A model generated the notes under the pieces. The model did not search any database. It was given only the letters and a program-made list of their open reading frames with translations, and was not told where the DNA came from. Position numbers and translations under genes: made by a program. A stretch of DNA of 64,000 bases from Duncaniella dubosii (lineage in GTDB: Bacteria > Bacteroidota > Bacteroidia > Bacteroidales > Muribaculaceae): positions 1 through 64,000 of the forward strand of contig NZ_CP039396.1 in assembly GCF_004803915.1 (NCBI RefSeq). Direction: 5' to 3'. Below, piece by piece: positions 8,125 through 16,407 of this stretch. Each line of letters starts with the position of its first letter. The stretch's first letter is position 1.

Positions 8125-9938
8125 CTTCCTAAAGTTTTAAGAGCCTCAATCAACAGAGCGTTGTCCTTACGGTCGCGAATCGCAATGCGTACATACTGCC
8201 GTCCATCGACAAAACCTTTTTTGTTTGAACAATCCTTAATCAGAATGTTAAAATCGGCGAGCAGACGCAATGTCAACTGAGAGGATGTAAACCTGTCTGT
8301 GACTTCACACAAGAAGTAGTTAGCTTGCGAAGGAATCACTCTCATATAGGGTATCTTCGCCAACTCTGCAAAAAATATCTCACGCTCCCGACGGAACATA
8401 TCACAAGAGGCAGCATAATCATTCTCATACTTACCATAAATCTGCATGTAATATTCTCCAAAAGAATTTATGTTCCAGATGGCTACGTCTTTCTTCATAC
8501 GGCCAATAAGTGACTCATCGGAAGATGCAAGCACCCCAAGACGGAGACCGGGTACTCCGTAGGACTTCGAAATGCTTTTCATCACACACAGATGCGGATA
8601 GCGTCCAAGAATCTCGTTATCAAGAAGAGTGTTGGCAAATCCTTCATCGGAGAAATCAACGAACGACTCATCGACAATCAGCCTAATATTTCTGTTGCCA
8701 CACCATTCAGCAAGTCTGACAAGTTCCGGCTTTCCAATAAAGTTGCCTGACGGATTATCGGGATTAACAACCAGCAACGCAGATATATCTTTATCACTGA
8801 AATATGCCATCAGATTGTCGGCAGAATATGAAAAATCGTCATTCCCGGGATAATACACCACTCTTTCCGACTCACCTATCCTGTTGGGATATTCCTCGAA
8901 TGTAGGATAAGTGACACCCAGATTACCTTCAAGATTTTCCATCAGGCTCTTGATAAGCTCGGCTGCACCGTTGCCAACACAGATATATTCCTGACGGACA
9001 CCGAAATACTTACCTGCGAGCATCGAATTGACACCCATGCCGGAAGGATATTGACGGAGCAAAGTCTCGAAATTCGCCTTCATTTCATAGACCATCTTCT
9101 GAGTCGGGAAATACGGATTCACAAGATAACAGAAATCAAGCATTCCTGAATAGCGCCAATATCCTCCAAAGCTGTGCTGCATTTTTTGGAGTCGAAGGGA
9201 AGCGTCTGCAAAAATGGTCTCGGCTATCCGAAGATCCTGCACATCGTCAATCTCATACCATTTCCTGTCTGCTATATCAACAGCCTTTATATCGCAGTTG
9301 TCAATCAGAGTCATCACTCGCAACACCTGCTCGTAGTATTCATTATTACCCATAGCCTTGATATATGCTTCAAGGAAGGGCAGATAGCGCTTTGTTGAAA
9401 ATTCACGGCTGAACTTATAGATGTTGACGGTCTTATAATAGCTGTCAGTATCGTCATATTCAAACGCAGACTTGGGTATGAAAGTGACGATATTGTCATT
9501 TGAATCCTTACATATCATAGTCCCGTCCATCCACGGCTGGTATTTGGCAACCAATGCAATATTTTGATATGGTGAATGTACAGCACAGTCGATTACACTG
9601 TCTTCAAAGATGAGATCCGATTCAAGAAGGAGGGTATCATCCTCCATAAGATAGTCTTTAGCAAGCCAAAGTGAGTATATATTGTTTGTCTTGTCATATA
9701 TCGGATTTTCCACAAACTCAATATCCAAAGCAGGATAGGCAGTCCGCAGATAAGCCATCAGATTTGCGCGTTCGTATCCGACGACAATGACTATCCTTTT
9801 CAGGTCAAGCGCAAAAAGACGACGAATCACCCTGTCTATGAGTTTTTCGCCATTAACTTCAAGCATACATTTCGTATTACCTTTCGTCAACTCTCCGAGG
9901 CGACGCCCCATACCGGCAGCCAGAATTATAGCTTGCAT
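8121..9938 (-). CDS. Fusion: LicC-like CTP nucleotidyltransferase + CobD/HisC-like PLP enzyme
   Basis: Residues 1 to about 235 form a sugar-nucleotidyltransferase-fold domain like LicC: AIILAAGMGRRLGELT at the start, KCMLEVNG, TNNIYSLWLAKDYL (85-97) and the metal-binding-like ESDL (106-109). Residues about 255-605 form a fold-type-I PLP domain: NPDNPSGN (392-399), IVDESFVDF (421-429) and SISKSYGVPGLRLG with the PLP lysine at 458. DESFVDF and the overall pattern fit CobD (threonine-phosphate decarboxylase) and HisC best. One plausible job is making an amino-alcohol phosphate and charging it with CTP. LicC-transaminase fusions are also known in aminoethylphosphonate activation (PntC/D), but no PEP mutase lies in this window. 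It is the first gene of the 4-gene unit. Confidence 0.85.
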   Translation of the reverse strand: MQAIILAAGMGRRLGELTKGNTKCMLEVNGEKLIDRVIRRLFALDLKRIVIVVGYERANLMAYLRTAYPALDIEFVENPIYDKTNNIYSLWLAKDYLMEDDTLLLESDLIFEDSVIDCAVHSPYQNIALVAKYQPWMDGTMICKDSNDNIVTFIPKSAFEYDDTDSYYKTVNIYKFSREFSTKRYLPFLEAYIKAMGNNEYYEQVLRVMTLIDNCDIKAVDIADRKWYEIDDVQDLRIAETIFADASLRLQKMQHSFGGYWRYSGMLDFCYLVNPYFPTQKMVYEMKANFETLLRQYPSGMGVNSMLAGKYFGVRQEYICVGNGAAELIKSLMENLEGNLGVTYPTFEEYPNRIGESERVVYYPGNDDFSYSADNLMAYFSDKDISALLVVNPDNPSGNFIGKPELVRLAEWCGNRNIRLIVDESFVDFSDEGFANTLLDNEILGRYPHLCVMKSISKSYGVPGLRLGVLASSDESLIGRMKKDVAIWNINSFGEYYMQIYGKYENDYAASCDMFRREREIFFAELAKIPYMRVIPSQANYFLCEVTDRFTSSQLTLRLLADFNILIKDCSNKKGFVDGRQYVRIAIRDRKDNALLIEALKTLGR

Positions 9939-10075
9939 ATAACTATGAATGAAATGGTCAAACGATGTGGTTCTTGCATGGTAGTCTTCGGTAGACTATG
10001 TATGTGTTTTCGATTGACGTGTGAATAAATTTTTATTTTATCGTGCGTTCATGTCCAATGAATGCGCTGTGAATG

Positions 10076-10106
10076 CAAAGTTAGCAAAAACGATTATATT
10101 TTGCAA
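10076..10106 (-). promoter_or_regulatory. Promoter of the LicC-PLP/opine dehydrogenase/flippase/LicD unit
   Basis: Reading the minus strand, TAACTTTG (10083-10076) is followed by GC, with TTG at 10106-10104, a 20-base spacing. This is a full Bacteroidetes promoter in the 204-base gap before ATG 9938, and gives a leader of about 130 bases. Confidence 0.75.
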
Positions 10107-10142
10107 CAATCGCCTCTTCTATCCTATACCAAGCGGCCGAAT

Positions 10143-11195
10143 CTATTTTTTCCATATCATCCTAAGTTTTGTCACAAAATAACTTAACCAGAAATGACGA
10201 TTTGTGTGGAGATAAAATGCAACACGTTGCATGAACGGAAGTCGTTCGAGCGGATAACACCGTTGAATCTCACTGACATATCCATTCTGCAAGGTCCTCA
10301 TGAACACGGCCTTTTTCTGCCGATAAGGGATTTTAGAAAAAAAAGCTCTCAAGTTGGCACTTCTCATCTCTCCTATCGCATAGCCCATTGCGTAGATTTC
10401 TGAGTCCTCATAACCATAATTTTTCATTTTACCGGCAAGAAACGCTGCGAAATGGACTGCCCGGTCAAATCTGTCGAGGCGAGGGATAGAAGAGAGCGAA
10501 GAAGGATTATGTCTATAATAATAGAACTCATATGGAGTGTAGACAATTTTCCGGCACACCATACCAAAATCTATACTAAAAATATAGTCCTCACTCATCA
10601 GTTCCCGTTCGGAATGAAACCTTATCCCATGCCTTTCAATCAGGTCACGACGATAAAGCGCCGTGCAACTACTTGCAGTTGTCGTAGCAAAAAAATGACG
10701 TTTTGAAATCAGTGGAGAAATAATATCGAGAACAGGCTCTATGCCGTCGCGACCTATACCTATTACATAGCCATCATCAACAGACAACGGCTGCATGTTG
10801 ACAGCATCGCGGTCAGTGATACGGCTAAACATATAACGGACCTGATCAGCAGCTTCTCTTTCTGCTATCCGATAGCAATATTCAAATGTATTGGATGCAA
10901 GATAGTCGTCGGAATCGAGAAAACATACATATTTCCCAGATGCAGCATCAAGGCCTGAATTCCTTGCATAGCCCAGTCCCGCATTCTGTTTGTGAACCAC
11001 TCTAATGCGCGAATCAGCCTGCGCGTATCTATCACATATAGCAGGACACGTGTCAGGAGAGCCATCATCGACAAGAATCATTTCCCAGTCGCTGAAAGTC
11101 TGACGTAGAACGCTTTCAATACAGATATGTATGTAACATTCAACCTTATATACCGGGACTATGACTGAGATTGCAGGAATATCATTCATGGTCAA
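10143..11195 (-). CDS. Family 2 glycosyltransferase
   Basis: This 350-residue GT-A-fold enzyme starts with ISVIVPVYKVECYIHICIES and has the nucleotide-binding ILVDDGSPDTCPAICD, the NAGLGYARNSGLDAASGKY segment and the metal-binding FLDSDDYL. It would add a sugar to the lipid-linked repeat unit at the cytoplasmic face. A second in-frame Met two codons on (MNDIPAISV) is an alternative start. It lies 9 bases after the polymerase-like gene and closes the first capsule unit. It is the only recognisable glycosyltransferase in the locus, so other sugars must be added by enzymes encoded elsewhere. Confidence 0.93.
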   Translation of the reverse strand: MTMNDIPAISVIVPVYKVECYIHICIESVLRQTFSDWEMILVDDGSPDTCPAICDRYAQADSRIRVVHKQNAGLGYARNSGLDAASGKYVCFLDSDDYLASNTFEYCYRIAEREAADQVRYMFSRITDRDAVNMQPLSVDDGYVIGIGRDGIEPVLDIISPLISKRHFFATTTASSCTALYRRDLIERHGIRFHSERELMSEDYIFSIDFGMVCRKIVYTPYEFYYYRHNPSSLSSIPRLDRFDRAVHFAAFLAGKMKNYGYEDSEIYAMGYAIGEMRSANLRAFFSKIPYRQKKAVFMRTLQNGYVSEIQRCYPLERLPFMQRVAFYLHTNRHFWLSYFVTKLRMIWKK

Positions 11196-11204
11196 ACTAT
11201 TTTA

Positions 11205-12500
11205 TCATATCTTGGCATGCTTTTCAGTAACATTGACATAGCCAAACAAAATAATATAAAATATTATGGCACAGAAGGGGAAAAATCTTAACGAATCATT
11301 GTAAAACATCATCAATGCCAGTATAAGCCATACAAAAATCTTGATATTCCTTCCAAGAGGCATTGGGCTTTGAGGCAACATGACAGTAAACAGATTATAA
11401 AACAGCCATGCCGCCCCCAACACACCGAGCTGAATTACAATGAAAAATATGTAAGGGACTGAACCGCCCAACAACCATGCCCAAGTATCTGCATAAGGAG
11501 TCAGACTCAGAGTCGTACCTCCCTTGAACTGCCCCAGCCCTGCACCGAACAGACTTCCTCCGGCAGCATCCTTCAAAGCCTCAGGAATAAAAATAAGCTT
11601 GGAAAAACGCGGTATGTCCACCTGTCCGATATCTTCGCGTTCATATATCCCATCCTGAATAGCCATGCCAAGCTCCACAAGTTCCTCAGGATCTTCTCCT
11701 ACCATATAGTCATCCATAGCGGATTGTGAGAACACAGATTCAAAGGTCTGTCCTGTGACCGTAAGATAGGCATATCCCGCTACAATCATTGCAACAATAA
11801 TAAGCGGTATGGAAATCAACACCTTAAACACCGTTTTCCACTCTACGCGCAACAACAGCAGGAAATAGGCCAACAAAAAGAGGAAACCGATTTTGGTTTC
11901 ATTCAGAAATGTCGGGAACAGAAGAAAAACGTACACTTTATTTTTCCACAGCTCCATCCAATAATTACCATAGTTCCATTTTTTTGACAAAAGATAGAAT
12001 GATATGATATAAATCAGTGTGGTGACGATTCCCGAAAAACCGTTACCCATTGATCCGCCGCCATGATCGCCCGGACCATATCTGAAAAACTGCCATGTCA
12101 CACAGAAGGTCTGCAGGATAAGAAATATCCACAGCTGTTTATCAAATGATTCAATGAATCTATCGCGGAATCTTGACTTTAACAGAAACCTGCATATAGG
12201 TATTGCGAACAACATTCCGAAAAAGTCACGAGCGCCGTTTACGATAAAAACCACACCGAGGTTATTAAGGTATGACGAGACGCATCCAAGCACGACAAAC
12301 GAACCAAATACAATCTGATCACGTCTGTCGCGTAAAGAATACAGACCGAGAATGAGAAATACAGCATCGCAAAGCAGCATCACGACACTTCGCAACGGAA
12401 TCAACGGAGGCATGAGTTCCTCTGAGATGAAACCGAAGGTCAGAAGAACCCAAAATGCCCCGAAAAACAAGCCGGTGAAAACTTTGTATTTCTCTAACAT
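11205..12500 (-). CDS. Wzy/O-antigen-ligase-like membrane protein
   Basis: The 431-residue protein is mostly hydrophobic, with about ten predicted membrane helices and one large soluble loop (about 235-300, containing the acidic DDYMVGEDPEELVELG). That layout, and a FGAGLGQFKGG-type loop after it, is usual for O-antigen polymerases and ligases. Sequence conservation in this family is low, so the role as repeat-unit polymerase comes mainly from its position between the Wzc-like kinase and a glycosyltransferase. It starts 15 bases after the kinase gene ends. Confidence 0.75.
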   Translation of the reverse strand: MLEKYKVFTGLFFGAFWVLLTFGFISEELMPPLIPLRSVVMLLCDAVFLILGLYSLRDRRDQIVFGSFVVLGCVSSYLNNLGVVFIVNGARDFFGMLFAIPICRFLLKSRFRDRFIESFDKQLWIFLILQTFCVTWQFFRYGPGDHGGGSMGNGFSGIVTTLIYIISFYLLSKKWNYGNYWMELWKNKVYVFLLFPTFLNETKIGFLFLLAYFLLLLRVEWKTVFKVLISIPLIIVAMIVAGYAYLTVTGQTFESVFSQSAMDDYMVGEDPEELVELGMAIQDGIYEREDIGQVDIPRFSKLIFIPEALKDAAGGSLFGAGLGQFKGGTTLSLTPYADTWAWLLGGSVPYIFFIVIQLGVLGAAWLFYNLFTVMLPQSPMPLGRNIKIFVWLILALMMFYNDSLRFFPFCAIIFYIILFGYVNVTEKHAKI

Positions 12501-12515
12501 AGCGACGAAAAGACT

Positions 12516-14810
12516 TTACTTTTTCGAGGTTTTCGCAGCGTAGCCGTAGCCATATCCCTTCTTCGAGGATGTGCCGTTGACAACAACAGAAAGCTTTTTC
12601 AAGCGCTTGTCAGTATAGATTTCCTCGACAAAACGCAGATCTGAGAATGTACTGTAATTGATGCGTGTCACATAGATCGTTGCATCCGAAATGCGGTCAA
12701 GCGCAAACGTATCGCTGACCATTCCGACCGGAGCACTGTCGACAATAATATAATCATACATCGTGCGAAGTTTCGCAAACAGCTCATCCACCTTGCTTGA
12801 TGCGAGAAGCTCAGCGGGATTCGGCGGTATAGGTCCGGCAACAATCACATCGCAGTTCTTAATACCGGCCATAGGCTGGATAATGGAATCAAGTGTCACA
12901 TTGGATGCCGACAGATAGTTTGTCAGACCAAGCGGAGGATTGATGCCCAGATAGTTTGCCAGCTGCGGGTTGCGGATATCCATTCCGACGAGCAACACCC
13001 TCTTGCCTTCAAGAAGAGACAATGTGGCAGCGAGGTTGAGAGAAATAAACGACTTGCCTTCGCCTGAACGGGTCGAGGTCATCAGTACAACCTTGTCGCC
13101 CTCACCACCAAGCATAAACTGGAGATTGGTACGCATGAGACGGAACAGTTCCGTAGCTGATGAAGTATCGGTGGGTGACACCACAAGGCTGCGGCCTGAG
13201 CGGTCGATACACATTTCACCGAGCACTGGAGCTGAAAGATGGCGCTGAACCTCTTCCTTGCTCTCAAACTTGCTGCGCAGGAGACGGTGGACATATATAA
13301 TTGTGACAGGGAGCAGTATGCCTAACAGAAATGCGATAAGAAGTATAACCTTTTTCGACATACCAAGAGGCTCGCTGAACGAGAAAGCATCGTCGATAAT
13401 CAAGCCTTTCGGGACAGCATTGGCAAGGAGCATGGCATTCTCTTCCTGTTTCTGAAGAAGGAACAGATAGATCTGCTGCTTGATTTCCTGCTGGCGCTTC
13501 ATGTTGATATATTCGCGCTCCTGCGTAGGGATATTGCTAAGCTTGCCCGTAATCTCGTTTTTCTCCAACATGAGTTTATTGAGATTGACAGTAGCGTTTT
13601 CAAGAGCCTTCTCGCTTGAAGTGAGAAGATTTGCCCTCATCAAGTCCATCTGCTTTGTCAGCTGACGGATTGCATAGCTGTTCTGCTTGGCATTCTGACT
13701 AAGCTCAAGACGTTTGAACACCAAGGCGTTATATGAATTGATACCCCCTTGGACAGCACCGCTCGCTACAGTAGTAGGAATCAGGTCGGAGTAGTTTAAA
13801 GAATCGGCGAGGAATTCGCGTGTAAGCTTGAGAAGCTCGATTTCTTTCTCGACGTTGAAAAGGGCATTTTCAGTCTGTCCCTTCTTTCCGGTCTGATAGG
13901 AAGCCTCGGCGTTGACATCTATGATACCGTTACGCTCCTTATACTGCTGTATCGCAGATTCCGACTCATTCAGGTCGCTGGCCAACAACTGAATACGGTC
14001 TCTCAAGAAAGCTTCGGTCTTTTCACCCTGAAGATTCTTTTCGACAATGCCTCGTTCGTTGTATTTCTCTATGATTTTGTCGAGCACAGCCACTCCATAT
14101 TCCACGTTCGGCGTATCGAATGTCAGACAGATGACATTACTCTTCTTGCTGCCTCTGAACGCCCTTATCTCCGTGTCGAGTTCCTCTGCGGCAACACCAT
14201 AGCCGGAAAAAGACACCGTGGTCTTCAATTCCTTACCTTTCACATAGTCAGGTGTGGTCAGCACGGTAAAGTCGCCATAGATGGTCTTGACCTGAGCCGG
14301 CAGCTTCACATCCTCTACATCGGCAATCACATCTCTCTTAACCTTTGCTTTTATATCGGCAAGACCGTTTTCATCGACCTTGATTTTAAATACTATGGTC
14401 GACATAAGAGTGTCGGCAATTCCGGGTGCGACCACATCGACAGGATACTCCGGGAAAGCCAGATGGCTCTTAAGGAAACCGTCGCGGACATAATGAAGTC
14501 TGTTTATACCGAGCTCTTTTGCAACGCTGCTGAACAGCGAATGAGACGCGATGACGAAAACCTCATCCTCTACATATCCTTTTGATCCGAACAGGCTGCC
14601 CATTCCGCCAAGATCGGCCATAGGATTAGAATCATCCTGCTGGATGAGCACATGCGCCCTTATAGCCATGGGCCGCTGATGAACCCTGCAATACAGGAAT
14701 CCTATGCCTACGCATAATATCACAGATATAACAAACCAATACCATTTAGACAGATATGTCTTGATCAAGGCGTGAACGTCGATAAAATCCGACATATTGT
14801 TTTTAGCCAT
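12516..14810 (-). CDS. Polysaccharide co-polymerase / tyrosine autokinase (Wzc-like)
   Basis: This 764-residue protein joins a Wzz chain-length domain to a BY-kinase. It has a first helix at about 23-40, a long periplasmic part with coiled-coil segments (about 250-460) and a second helix near 485-505. The cytoplasmic kinase has Walker A TSTRSGEGKSF (about 577-588), Walker A' VLLVGMDIRNP and Walker B YDYIIVDSAPVG. The C-terminal tyrosine cluster is short (GYGYGYAAKTSKK). Such kinases control chain length and export by cycles of phosphorylation. It follows the Wza-like gene by 51 bases. Confidence 0.93.
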   Translation of the reverse strand: MAKNNMSDFIDVHALIKTYLSKWYWFVISVILCVGIGFLYCRVHQRPMAIRAHVLIQQDDSNPMADLGGMGSLFGSKGYVEDEVFVIASHSLFSSVAKELGINRLHYVRDGFLKSHLAFPEYPVDVVAPGIADTLMSTIVFKIKVDENGLADIKAKVKRDVIADVEDVKLPAQVKTIYGDFTVLTTPDYVKGKELKTTVSFSGYGVAAEELDTEIRAFRGSKKSNVICLTFDTPNVEYGVAVLDKIIEKYNERGIVEKNLQGEKTEAFLRDRIQLLASDLNESESAIQQYKERNGIIDVNAEASYQTGKKGQTENALFNVEKEIELLKLTREFLADSLNYSDLIPTTVASGAVQGGINSYNALVFKRLELSQNAKQNSYAIRQLTKQMDLMRANLLTSSEKALENATVNLNKLMLEKNEITGKLSNIPTQEREYINMKRQQEIKQQIYLFLLQKQEENAMLLANAVPKGLIIDDAFSFSEPLGMSKKVILLIAFLLGILLPVTIIYVHRLLRSKFESKEEVQRHLSAPVLGEMCIDRSGRSLVVSPTDTSSATELFRLMRTNLQFMLGGEGDKVVLMTSTRSGEGKSFISLNLAATLSLLEGKRVLLVGMDIRNPQLANYLGINPPLGLTNYLSASNVTLDSIIQPMAGIKNCDVIVAGPIPPNPAELLASSKVDELFAKLRTMYDYIIVDSAPVGMVSDTFALDRISDATIYVTRINYSTFSDLRFVEEIYTDKRLKKLSVVVNGTSSKKGYGYGYAAKTSKK

Positions 14811-14861
14811 ATTTTCCGGGAGCTACTTAATAAGTTTAAATGCCGAGTGATTGTGAGAAAG

Positions 14862-15665
14862 TTATTTTACAGCCAGTGCTATCACAAGCGACGCAATGAC
14901 AGAAGCCGCGCTTACGACTGTCGAAATGACGGAAAGCTTGAACGCGTTGTCCTGATTGTATTTCGAGTTAGCCTGACGCACCTTGTTTGGTTCGACGTAG
15001 ATATAATCGTTCTGCTGCAGGTAGTAGTAAGGAGACGTGAGGATGTCTGATGAATTCATGTCGATATGGACATATTCCTTCTTCCCGTTGTTCTCACGGA
15101 TAAGAAGCACATTCGAACGCTCGCCATACGGAGTCATGTCACCGGCGGCAGAAAGAGCGTCGAGAATTGAGAACCGGTTACGTCTCACTTTCACCGGTCC
15201 GGGATGGTTGACTTCGCCCGCGACATTGACCTGAAAGTTCACAAGGTCGACCACTACAATAGGATTGTCGACATCTTTGCTGATTTTGGCTGTAAGCTCG
15301 GCCTGAAGCTGCTCGACAGTCATACCTGCAACATGAATGCGGCCAAGTTCCGGAAATTCGATATCTCCATTGCTCGTGACGATATAAGTCTGCGGAGTCG
15401 GGGTGATTGTCTGTCCAAAAAGTTCACGGGTCGAGGGATTGGTCGTAGCGATGTTGTAGATGGCTGTTGCTTCAGGATTGGCCGAAGTCACTGCTATATA
15501 AAGTTCATCGTCGGGTTTTATCTCCGGCAAATAGTTATCAGCCGGCAATGTTCCCTCTTTTATTGTGGATATATCGGTAAAATAAGGCAAGACGGTTTTA
15601 TTGCTACTGCACGATGCGAATGCACCGGCCACAACAATGCTCAGGAATAATGATTTGGTTTTCAT
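14862..15665 (-). CDS. Polysaccharide export lipoprotein (Wza-like)
   Basis: The 267-residue protein has a lipoprotein signal (AGAFASC, Cys at residue 19). A poly-export domain contains YIVTSNGDIEFPELGRIHV and VEQLQAELTAKI, followed by a SLBB-type segment (VNVAGEVNHPGPVKVRRNRFSI). A C-terminal helix (about 245-265) lies after KVRQANSKYNQD. It would form the outer-membrane/periplasmic export channel with the Wzc-like kinase. It is first in the minus-strand capsule unit, 70 bases after coaE, with a possible promoter and weak hairpin between. Confidence 0.92.
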   Translation of the reverse strand: MKTKSLFLSIVVAGAFASCSSNKTVLPYFTDISTIKEGTLPADNYLPEIKPDDELYIAVTSANPEATAIYNIATTNPSTRELFGQTITPTPQTYIVTSNGDIEFPELGRIHVAGMTVEQLQAELTAKISKDVDNPIVVVDLVNFQVNVAGEVNHPGPVKVRRNRFSILDALSAAGDMTPYGERSNVLLIRENNGKKEYVHIDMNSSDILTSPYYYLQQNDYIYVEPNKVRQANSKYNQDNAFKLSVISTVVSAASVIASLVIALAVK

Positions 15666-15680
15666 AAAGGAGTTTTTTCA

Positions 15681-15704
15681 CAAAATTACAATGCCTGTGG
15701 CATT
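15681..15704 (-). promoter_or_regulatory. Possible promoter and weak hairpin between coaE and the capsule unit
   Basis: On the minus strand, TAATTTTG (15688-15681) fits the minus-7 consensus but would leave a leader of only about 9 bases before ATG 15665. Just upstream, AATGCC/GGCATT (15690-15704, 3-base loop) could be a weak terminator for coaE. No minus-33 element is seen. Confidence 0.35.
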
Positions 15705-15735
15705 ATAATAATTTAACGAAAACGGAGTGACAATA

Positions 15736-16326
15736 TTATATATGGGCCATAATTCTTGTGTTCAATGCCGCTTCTATCTGCGGGAGCAACGGTTCAACGC
15801 CATCGTTAACAATCCTACGGACACACCGATGAGGCGAATCAGGGATAAAACGATCCTGCGAGGCGATTCTCGACAAAACCTGACTACGGTCAAATCCGTT
15901 ACGGACCATCACACGCTCCACACGCAAATCAAGCGGAGCGTCGACTTCCCATACCTCGTCGACCATCTTGTCGAGACCACTCTGATAGAGTATGGCCGTC
16001 TCCACAAAGCAGTCGACTTTCCCATTGCACTCATACCATGAAGCAAGATCACGTCTGACAGCAGAATGAACTATAGCATTAAGTCTTTGAAGAGCTTCAT
16101 AATCGCCGAAGACAACTTCACTCAGGCGACGGCGATCTATGCGTCCGTCATCCGTAATGCACCCGGAATGAACTTTCACGGCAATATCCCGTTTGATTGA
16201 AGAATCTGTATCCATTATGACAGCAGCACGGCTGTCACAGTCATAAACAGGATAGCCCATAGCCATGACAATATGGCTTACAACGGTCTTACCACATCCG
16301 ATTCCTCCGGATATTGCTGTTAACAT
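15736..16326 (-). CDS. coaE: Dephospho-CoA kinase
   Basis: CoaE phosphorylates dephospho-CoA, the last step of coenzyme A synthesis. The 196-residue protein opens with the P-loop SGGIGCGKTVVS, followed by GYPVYDCDSRA. Later blocks DCFVETAILYQSGLDKMVDEVWEV (shown in part) and RIASQD fit the family, and the length is normal. It ends the minus-strand nusB-yajC-ybbR-coaE series, a common Bacteroidales arrangement. CoaBC, earlier in the same pathway, lies at 30855-32057. Confidence 0.94.
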   Translation of the reverse strand: MLTAISGGIGCGKTVVSHIVMAMGYPVYDCDSRAAVIMDTDSSIKRDIAVKVHSGCITDDGRIDRRRLSEVVFGDYEALQRLNAIVHSAVRRDLASWYECNGKVDCFVETAILYQSGLDKMVDEVWEVDAPLDLRVERVMVRNGFDRSQVLSRIASQDRFIPDSPHRCVRRIVNDGVEPLLPQIEAALNTRIMAHI

Positions 16327-16407
16327 AGGCTTAGATTTTTACACAGTAAGAGACTTCGGCAAATGCATCGAGGGATCTGTCAGCCAAACGTAAGACGACC
16401 ACTCGGC

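Noticed and set aside
15204..15650. Plus-strand open frame of 148 codons
   Set aside because: Antisense to the Wza-like gene, whose signal peptide and domains are clear.
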